DNA of 20,973 bases. It comes from UBA7398 sp964597305. Lineage in GTDB: Bacteria; Actinomycetota; Actinomycetes; Nanopelagicales; Nanopelagicaceae. Made by a program: the position numbers and the translations under genes. The notes under the pieces are model-generated. The model did not search any database, was not told where the DNA came from, and was given only the letters and a program-made list of their open reading frames with translations. The stretch is taken from NCBI GenBank assembly GCA_964597305.1, contig CAZQWU010000019.1:1-20973 (forward strand), read 5' to 3'. The number at the start of each line of letters is the position of its first letter. The first letter of the stretch is position 1. This document shows, one piece after another, positions 15,555 through 20,973 of this stretch.

Positions 15555-15758
15555 ATGACAGGTTCACTCGCAATCGTGGGCTTCGGCCTTTCGACAATCG
15601 GACCAGGTCTTGCGACCGGTTTGATCTTCGCTGCCTACATCAATGGCGTAGCTCGTCAGCCCGAGGCGCGTTCAGTTCTCCAGCCAATTGCGTTTCTTGG
15701 ATTCGCACTTGCGGAAGCGCTCGCACTCTTCGGCCTCGTTCTCGCATTCGTACTCTAA
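15555..15758 (+). CDS. atpE: ATP synthase Fo subunit c
   Basis: This proteolipid forms the proton-driven rotor ring. The protein has 67 residues in two membrane helices (about 5-31 and 44-66) joined by the polar loop ARQPEA (33-38). The proton-carrying carboxylate is E54 in FALAEALALFG. The residue after it is alanine, without the Ser/Thr and helix-1 Gln seen in sodium-type rings, so proton coupling is likely. Sixty-seven residues is short for the family (about 70-85). The first helix has glycines at 9, 11, 16, 18 and 22 instead of a full GxGxGxG run. An ATG at 15522 would add 11 highly charged residues made by the purine tract and is unlikely to be the start. Confidence 0.95.
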   Translation: MTGSLAIVGFGLSTIGPGLATGLIFAAYINGVARQPEARSVLQPIAFLGFALAEALALFGLVLAFVL

Positions 15759-15773
15759 CCACGAGTCTTAGCC

Positions 15774-16310
15774 ATGAATTCACGATATGTAGTTCTCGCG
15801 GCAGAGGGGCATAGCCCAGTCATTCCGCAAACTGCGGAAATTGTTGTGGGTCTCATCGCATTTAGTATTTTGTTTGTTTTGCTCCGCAAATTTGCGGTGC
15901 CGAAATTTGAAGCGGCATACCAGGCGCGCACTGAAGCGATTCAGGGCGGAATGGAAAAAGCTGAGAAAGCACAGCGCGAAGCAGAGGCAGCGCTGGCAAG
16001 TTACAAAGCGCAACTTGCAGAAGCTCGAGGTGAAGCACAAAAACTTCGTGACGAAGCTCGCTCAGAAGGTGCAGCAATCATTGAACAGATGCGAAATACA
16101 GCGCAAGAAGAAGCACAACGTATTACCGCTTCTGCTCGCGCAGCGATTGAGGCAGAACGTCAACAGGCTCTCAATTCATTGACACAAGAGGTTGGAACAA
16201 TCGCAACAAACTTGGCTTCCAAGATTGTTGGCGAAGCACTTGATGATCAAGCGCGCCAATCCCGTGTTGTTGAAAGATTTCTCGCTGATTTAGAAGCTGG
16301 AAAGAAATAA
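15774..16310 (+). CDS. atpF: ATP synthase Fo subunit b
   Basis: Subunit b is the peripheral stalk that holds F1 against rotation. The 178-residue protein has a short outer N-terminus, one membrane helix (about 20-37, EIVVGLIAFSILFVLL), then a long charged helix (about 45-165) rich in Ala, Glu, Lys and Gln, with the KAEKAQREAEAALASYKAQL coiled-coil pattern and the EAQRI segment common in b subunits. It is a separate gene and not fused to delta as in mycobacteria. The ATG is 15 nt after atpE with no real Shine-Dalgarno, so expression may depend on atpE translation. Confidence 0.94.
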   Translation: MNSRYVVLAAEGHSPVIPQTAEIVVGLIAFSILFVLLRKFAVPKFEAAYQARTEAIQGGMEKAEKAQREAEAALASYKAQLAEARGEAQKLRDEARSEGAAIIEQMRNTAQEEAQRITASARAAIEAERQQALNSLTQEVGTIATNLASKIVGEALDDQARQSRVVERFLADLEAGKK

Positions 16311-16318
16311 GGTAATTG

Positions 16319-17152
16319 ATGACATTAGCCATGAAAGCAACGAGTCGGCAATCACTTGCCGTCGCTCGTGGTGCGCTCGAAAAGAAATTAACGAGCGTTG
16401 ATTCAGCGACCGTTCTGTCGCGTGAACTACTTGCCATGGTTGTTGTCTTCGATTCCAATAGCGCTCTTAGTCGAGCGCTCACCGATCGCTCACGTTCTGT
16501 GGCCGATAAAACCGAACTGATTAACCGGGTATTTGCGAAAAGTATCAACGAAGCAACTCTTTCCTTCGTTCATGAACTCATCGCACTTCGTTGGTCATCA
16601 CCATCCGACTTAGTCGTTGCGCTTGAACGACTTGGTATTGAAGCTGATGCAGCTGCTGCTGAAAAAGACAACAGCCTTGATCAACTTGAAGCAGAACTAT
16701 TTACTTTCACACAGACTGTTCGGAAATCGTCAGAGCTACGAAGCGTACTTAATGATCGCGCTCGATCCGGTGCTCGGAAAAGCACCGTGATTACCGCGCT
16801 CCTTCAGGGCAAAGCGAGTGATAATGCGATCCGCTTAATGAGCGCACTGGTTGATCATCCGCGTGGTCGCACCATAGACGCGCTCCTCGCTGATCTTTCT
16901 GAGGCAATTGCTTCACGAAAAAATCGCACTATTGCTCATGTCAAGAGCGCAACCGCATTGTCGCCGGCACATATTGATCGAATCGCACAATCTCTATCAC
17001 AACAGATTGGTGCAAGCGTCCGAGTCAATGTCGAAGTCGATCCCACCGTCGTTGGTGGAATATCAATTCGATTTGGTGACGAAGTCATTGATGGATCAAT
17101 AGCAACACGAATTAGTAGCGCGCAACGCCTTCTGGTAGAGCGCACTGCTTAG
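16319..17152 (+). CDS. atpH: ATP synthase F1 subunit delta, long form with duplicated N-terminal domain
   Basis: Delta joins the top of F1 to the b stalk. The 277 residues are about 100 more than in E. coli, as in other actinobacteria. Residues 137-195 match the canonical delta N-terminal domain, and the C-terminal part (about 205-277) has the family segment VDPTVVGGISIRFGDEVIDGSI. Residues 47-105 look like an older copy of the N-terminal domain: SALSRALTDRSRSVADK (48-64) lines up with SELRSVLNDRARSGARK (138-154). ATG at 16319 is preferred, with TAAGG (16308-16312) upstream; TTG at 16316 and ATG at 16331 are alternatives. It lies 8 nt after atpF. Confidence 0.92.
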   Translation: MTLAMKATSRQSLAVARGALEKKLTSVDSATVLSRELLAMVVVFDSNSALSRALTDRSRSVADKTELINRVFAKSINEATLSFVHELIALRWSSPSDLVVALERLGIEADAAAAEKDNSLDQLEAELFTFTQTVRKSSELRSVLNDRARSGARKSTVITALLQGKASDNAIRLMSALVDHPRGRTIDALLADLSEAIASRKNRTIAHVKSATALSPAHIDRIAQSLSQQIGASVRVNVEVDPTVVGGISIRFGDEVIDGSIATRISSAQRLLVERTA

Positions 17153-17160
17153 AAAAGTTC

Positions 17161-17225
17161 AACGAGATAAATAAACCAGAGACAGACACCAGAGAAACAA
17201 ACCAGAGAAATAAACTAGAGAGAAA
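17161..17225 (+). repeat. 13-bp tandem repeat, 5 copies, in the atpH-atpA spacer
   Basis: Five units of exactly 13 nt follow each other: AACGAGATAAATA, AACCAGAGACAGA, CACCAGAGAAACA, AACCAGAGAAATA and AACTAGAGAGAAA. The consensus is AACCAGAGAAATA. The run starts 8 nt after the atpH stop and ends 5 nt before AAGAGGAG, the atpA ribosome site. It is almost free of T and G-C pairing partners, so the RNA should be single-stranded. The unit is not a multiple of 3 and no gene runs through it. Confidence 0.85.
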
Positions 17226-17243
17226 ACGTAAGAGGAGATAACA

Positions 17244-18875
17244 ATGGCGGAACTGACGATCCGGCCCGAAGAGATTCGTGGCGCCTTAGCGGAATTTGTT
17301 AAGTCGTACGATCCCGGCGTCGCAGCTCGCGATGAAATTGGTACTGTGACCGAAGCCGGCGACGGCATTGCGCGCGTTGAAGGACTTCCCTCAACGATGA
17401 CCAATGAGTTGTTGAAATTCGAAAACGGAACGCTTGGTCTAGCGCTCAACCTCGATGTGCGCGAGATCGGTGTTGTTATCCTCGGCGAATTTAGCGGAAT
17501 TGAAGAAGGAACAACGGTCCGTCGTACTGGCGAAATTCTCTCGGTGCCAGTTGGTGACGCGTTCTTAGGTCGCGTTGTTGATGCGCTCGGTCGTCCGATC
17601 GATGGCAAAGGTGAAATTAAGGCTGACACAACTCGTGCGTTAGAACTTCAAGCGCCATCGGTTGTACAACGTCAACCTGTGAAAGAACCATTAGCAACCG
17701 GTATCAAAGCTATTGATGCGATGACGGCGATTGGGCGAGGTCAGCGACAGCTCATTATTGGCGATCGCCAAACAGGTAAAACTGCAGTTGCTATCGACAC
17801 CATCATTAATCAACGCGATAACTGGAAATCTGGCGATCCGAAAAAGCGCGTGAAATGTATTTATGTTGCAATCGGTCAAAAAGGTTCAACTATTGCAACA
17901 GTAAAAGCTGCGCTTGAAGAAGCTGGTGCGATGGAATACACAACGATCGTTGCTGCGCCAGCATCTGATCCAGCAGGTTTCAAGTACCTCGCTCCCTATA
18001 CCGGTTCTGCCATCGGACAGCACTGGATGTATAAAGGTGACCACGTACTTATCGTTTTCGATGATCTCTCGAAACAAGCCGAGGCATATCGCTCAGTATC
18101 GCTCTTACTACGTCGGCCACCAGGTCGTGAAGCGTATCCAGGAGACGTTTTCTATTTACACTCACGCCTTTTGGAACGTTGCGCAAAACTTTCCGATGAA
18201 ATGGGTGGCGGTTCCATGACCGGTCTTCCTATTATCGAAACTAAAGGTAACGACGTATCTGCGTTTATTCCGACCAACGTAATTTCTATTACCGATGGTC
18301 AGTGCTTTTTGGAAACCGATCTCTTTAACGCAGGCGTTCGACCAGCTATCAACGTAGGTATTTCAGTATCACGCGTCGGTGGATCTGCACAGACAAAAGC
18401 GATGAAGAAGATCGCCGGTCGTCTTCGACTTGATCTTGCACAATTCCGCGAATTAGAAGCGTTCGCAGCATTCGGATCCGATCTTGATGCAGCATCGAAA
18501 GCACAACTTGAACGCGGTTCGCGCTTGGTGGAGCTTTTGAAGCAAGGGCAGTACTCACCATTCTCACTTGAGCGAATGATCGCTTCTATTTGGGCGGGAA
18601 CTACTGGACAACTCGATTCCATTGATGTTGCTGATATTCGCCGCTTTGAAAGTGAGTTCCTTGATTATCTCGGTCGTGAACATGCCGGTGTGATGAGTGC
18701 GATTGCCGAAACTAAAGAACTCAGCGATGACACCGTCGCATCATTAACGAAAGCAATCACTACCTTCAAGGATCGCTTCGTCTCGTCCGCAAAGAAAGCG
18801 GTCAATGAGGCGCCAGTAAAGCCAGAAGATGATGATGCCAACGAACAAGTAACTCGAGTGGTGCCAAAGAAGTAA
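17244..18875 (+). CDS. atpA: ATP synthase F1 subunit alpha
   Basis: Alpha forms the regulatory nucleotide sites of the F1 hexamer and supplies the arginine finger to the catalytic beta sites. The 543 residues show an N-terminal beta-barrel (about 25-95), the P-loop GDRQTGKT (173-180, K179), the VFDDLSKQAEAYR Walker B region, and the arginine finger in SVSRVGGSAQTKAMKK (R377). The helical C-terminal domain is followed by an acidic/basic tail of about 30 residues ending EQVTRVVPKK, absent from the 513-residue E. coli protein. Mycobacterial alpha has a comparable tail that limits ATP hydrolysis. AGAGGAGA (17231-17238) is a strong ribosome site. The 91-nt leader holds the 13-bp repeat. Confidence 0.98.
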   Translation: MAELTIRPEEIRGALAEFVKSYDPGVAARDEIGTVTEAGDGIARVEGLPSTMTNELLKFENGTLGLALNLDVREIGVVILGEFSGIEEGTTVRRTGEILSVPVGDAFLGRVVDALGRPIDGKGEIKADTTRALELQAPSVVQRQPVKEPLATGIKAIDAMTAIGRGQRQLIIGDRQTGKTAVAIDTIINQRDNWKSGDPKKRVKCIYVAIGQKGSTIATVKAALEEAGAMEYTTIVAAPASDPAGFKYLAPYTGSAIGQHWMYKGDHVLIVFDDLSKQAEAYRSVSLLLRRPPGREAYPGDVFYLHSRLLERCAKLSDEMGGGSMTGLPIIETKGNDVSAFIPTNVISITDGQCFLETDLFNAGVRPAINVGISVSRVGGSAQTKAMKKIAGRLRLDLAQFRELEAFAAFGSDLDAASKAQLERGSRLVELLKQGQYSPFSLERMIASIWAGTTGQLDSIDVADIRRFESEFLDYLGREHAGVMSAIAETKELSDDTVASLTKAITTFKDRFVSSAKKAVNEAPVKPEDDDANEQVTRVVPKK

Positions 18876-18878
18876 ATT

Positions 18879-19790
18879 ATGGGCGCCCAACTCCGCATCT
18901 ATCGTCGACGTATTCGCTCGGTCAAAGCGACTAAGAAGATTACGCGCGCCATGGAACTTATCTCGGCGTCGCGTATCGTCAAAGCGCAACAGCGAGTGAA
19001 CGCTTCAACGCCTTATGCGAATGAGTTAACTCGTGCAGTTTCTGCGGTTGCTACGTATTCCAATACCAACCACCCGCTAACCACCAGTTCAGAAAACCCC
19101 AAGCGCGCTGCCGTACTCATTATTACGGCAGACCGAGGTATGGCAGGCGCCTACTCAAGCGCAGCAATTAAAGAGGGAGATGGGTTGATCAACTTCCTCA
19201 AAGGTCGAGGACTTGACGTTGATGTTTATCTCGTCGGTCGTAAAGCGGTGAACTATTACAAGTTCCGTAATCGTCCTATTAAGGCTTCATGGACAGGTTT
19301 TTCTGATAATCCTCATTACAAAAATGCAAAAGAAGTTTCTGATCAATTGATCGATGCATTTTTGAAAGATGCTCAGGTCGATGTCAATGGTGTTGATGAA
19401 TTACACATTATCTACACCGAATTCAAATCGATGATTACTCAGGTTCCATTATCAAAGCGAATGCTTCCGCTGGAAGTTGTTGAGACAGAAGTATCGACAT
19501 CACAACTTCTGCCTATGTATGAATTCGAACCAAATGCAGCAGATGTTCTCAACGCACTTCTGCCGCGCTATATCGAATCTCGTGTCTTCAATGCGATGCT
19601 TCAGTCGGCAGCGTCCGAACATGCAGCGCGTCGTCGTGCGATGAAGTCAGCGACTGACAACGCTGATGAATTAATCAAGTCGTTTACTCGACTTGCGAAC
19701 GCGGCTCGTCAGGCCGAAATCACTCAAGAGATCAGCGAAATCGTGGGCGGCGCAGATGCGCTCGCCTCAAGTAATGCAGGGAGCGAATAA
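18879..19790 (+). CDS. atpG: ATP synthase F1 subunit gamma
   Basis: Gamma is the central shaft that couples c-ring rotation to the alpha/beta sites. The 303-residue protein opens with the conserved helix RIYRRRIRSVKATKKITRAMELISASR (start shown as RIRSVKATKKITRAME, about 12-27). The Rossmann-like middle contains ITADRGMAGAYSS (about 83-95). The C-terminal helix carries ESRVFNAMLQSAASEHAARR, AMKSATDNAD and ARQAEITQEISEIVGGA, all strongly conserved. The length is normal for actinobacteria. The ATG is 3 nt after the atpA stop, and the TAA stop shares one base with the atpD ATG. Confidence 0.97.
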   Translation: MGAQLRIYRRRIRSVKATKKITRAMELISASRIVKAQQRVNASTPYANELTRAVSAVATYSNTNHPLTTSSENPKRAAVLIITADRGMAGAYSSAAIKEGDGLINFLKGRGLDVDVYLVGRKAVNYYKFRNRPIKASWTGFSDNPHYKNAKEVSDQLIDAFLKDAQVDVNGVDELHIIYTEFKSMITQVPLSKRMLPLEVVETEVSTSQLLPMYEFEPNAADVLNALLPRYIESRVFNAMLQSAASEHAARRRAMKSATDNADELIKSFTRLANAARQAEITQEISEIVGGADALASSNAGSE

Positions 19791-20973
19791 TGTCCGCAAC
19801 TACAACAGCAACCGGACGCGTAGCGCGCGTCATTGGGCCGGTCGTTGATATTGAATTCCCAGCGGATTCAATGCCAGCGATTTATAACGCGCTCACCGTA
19901 CAAGTCACTTTAGGTGGTGAACAACGCACATTAACTCTCGAAGTAGCCCAACACATTGGCGACAACTTGGTACGCGCAATTTCGATGCAACCAACAGATG
20001 GAATGACTCGTGGCGTTGAAGTACGCGACAGCGGTGCAGCTATCTCAGTTCCCGTTGGCGATGTTACGAAGGGCCACGTATTCAACGCCCTTGGTGAATC
20101 ACTCGACGTTCCAACATCTTCGCTCCAGATTAATGAACGTTGGCCCATTCACCGTACCGCACCAGATTTCGATCAACTTGAGTCAAAGACAGAAATGTTT
20201 GAAACAGGTATCAAAGTTATTGACCTTCTTACTCCGTACGTTAAAGGCGGAAAGATTGGTCTCTTTGGTGGCGCTGGTGTTGGCAAAACCGTTCTCATCC
20301 AAGAAATGATTTACCGCGTTGCGGAAAACTTTGGTGGCGTTTCGGTATTCGCTGGCGTTGGTGAACGTACCCGTGAAGGTAACGACTTATTTTTGGAAAT
20401 GACCGAGACTGGTGTTATCAATAAGACTGCACTTGTCTTTGGTCAGATGGATGAGCCACCGGGGACGCGTCTTCGTGTTGCACTCTCTGCGCTCACGATG
20501 GCCGAGTATTTCCGTGATGTGCAGAAGCAAGATGTGCTCCTCTTCATCGACAATATTTTCCGCTTTACCCAGGCAGGTTCAGAGGTTTCTACATTGCTTG
20601 GTCGTATGCCATCGGCTGTGGGTTATCAACCAACGCTTGCAGATGAAATGGGCGTATTACAAGAGCGCATTACCTCAACGCGAGGTCACTCCATTACGTC
20701 GATGCAGGCGATTTATGTTCCAGCAGACGACATTACTGACCCTGCGCCACACACAACATTTACTCACTTGGATGCAACCACAGTTCTCTCTCGACCAATT
20801 TCAGAACTAGGAATTTATCCAGCAGTAGATCCGCTCGATTCAACATCGCGTATTTTGGATCCACGTTATATCGGCGAAAATCACTTCCGAGTTGCCAACC
20901 GAGTGAAGCAGATTCTGCAGCGTTATAAGGATCTGCAAGACATCATCGCAATTCTCGGTATTGACGAACTTTC
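19790..20973 (+). CDS. atpD: ATP synthase F1 subunit beta, 3' end beyond window
   Basis: Beta carries the catalytic sites for ATP synthesis. The frame stays open from the ATG at 19790 to the window edge, giving 394 complete codons of an expected 470-490. It shows the beta-barrel (GRVARVIGPVVDIEFP near the start), the P-loop GGAGVGKTVL (K166), the catalytic glutamate in GVGERTREGNDL (E192) and the Walker B segment VLLFIDNIFRFTQAGSEVS. MPSAVGYQPTLADEMG follows. The last codons read GIDELS, the start of the DELSEED element that contacts gamma. AGGGAG (19778-19783) inside atpG is its ribosome site, and the start overlaps the atpG stop by one base (TAATG). Confidence 0.98.
   Translation, partial: MSATTTATGRVARVIGPVVDIEFPADSMPAIYNALTVQVTLGGEQRTLTLEVAQHIGDNLVRAISMQPTDGMTRGVEVRDSGAAISVPVGDVTKGHVFNALGESLDVPTSSLQINERWPIHRTAPDFDQLESKTEMFETGIKVIDLLTPYVKGGKIGLFGGAGVGKTVLIQEMIYRVAENFGGVSVFAGVGERTREGNDLFLEMTETGVINKTALVFGQMDEPPGTRLRVALSALTMAEYFRDVQKQDVLLFIDNIFRFTQAGSEVSTLLGRMPSAVGYQPTLADEMGVLQERITSTRGHSITSMQAIYVPADDITDPAPHTTFTHLDATTVLSRPISELGIYPAVDPLDSTSRILDPRYIGENHFRVANRVKQILQRYKDLQDIIAILGIDEL

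Noticed and set aside
16171..16548. A 125-codon minus-strand frame across the atpF-atpH junction
   Set aside because: Both plus-strand genes are intact and recognisable; the reverse frame has no start signal or family resemblance.
20412..20810. A 132-codon plus-strand frame within atpD
   Set aside because: It is out of frame with the intact beta subunit reading frame, whose motifs run unbroken through the same bases.
1..20973. Mobile elements, CRISPR arrays, phage genes, toxin-antitoxin or defence systems
   Set aside because: No transposase, integrase, spaced direct-repeat array or unassigned gene cluster is present; every sizeable frame on the coding strand belongs to a known family.

Overview
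The window reads as a stretch of ordinary, well-conserved chromosome from a small-genome actinobacterium. The gene order argS-lysA-hom-thrC-thrB-rho-rpmE-prfA-prmC-sua5/tsaC-(glyA)-wecA-atpI-atpB-E-F-H-A-G-D is, from memory, that of Mycobacterium tuberculosis Rv1292 to Rv1310. The position of glyA between the Sua5-type gene and wecA is the arrangement I recall from Streptomyces. Base composition looks moderate (mid-40s % GC by eye, with many A/T-ending codons), and genes are packed with 1-nt overlaps. An elongated Rho, a two-copy ATP synthase delta subunit and an alpha subunit with a C-terminal tail all fit Actinobacteria. A streamlined freshwater lineage such as Nanopelagicales (acI) is my best guess; this is inference, not proof.

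Layout. (1) Positions 1-54 hold the 5' part of tRNA-Leu(UAG) on the minus strand, cut by the window edge and divergent from argS. (2) Positions 144-6499 form an operon for arginyl-tRNA synthetase, then lysine (lysA) and threonine (hom, thrC, thrB) synthesis. The lysA-hom, hom-thrC and thrC-thrB junctions are 1-nt stop/start overlaps. (3) A 223-nt spacer with a short tandem repeat leads into rho. (4) rpmE (L31) has its own promoter, a hairpin leader and a strong intrinsic terminator. (5) prfA-prmC-tsaC-glyA follow closely: release factor 1, the methylase that modifies it, a divergent YrdC/Sua5 protein and serine hydroxymethyltransferase. (6) wecA-atpI-atpZ lead into the F1Fo ATP synthase genes atpB-E-F-H-A-G-D. 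The window ends inside the DELSEED region of atpD. Every gene is on the plus strand except the tRNA.

How it works together. The first half supplies aspartate-family amino acids and charged tRNA-Arg. The middle covers transcription termination, translation termination and tRNA/one-carbon functions. The last third builds a complete membrane Fo part (a, c, b) and F1 alpha, gamma, delta and most of beta. Epsilon (atpC) would lie just outside.

I see no mobile element, CRISPR array, phage gene, toxin-antitoxin pair or unknown multigene system. The observations most worth checking are short: a five-copy 13-bp purine-rich tandem repeat before atpA, a 10-bp hairpin plus purine tract before atpE, a candidate L31 leader before rpmE, a CTAGG(G)TTTGG motif shared by the atpB, atpE and rho leaders, a Sua5/TsaC protein that has lost its usual binding motifs, and an internal duplication in the delta subunit.
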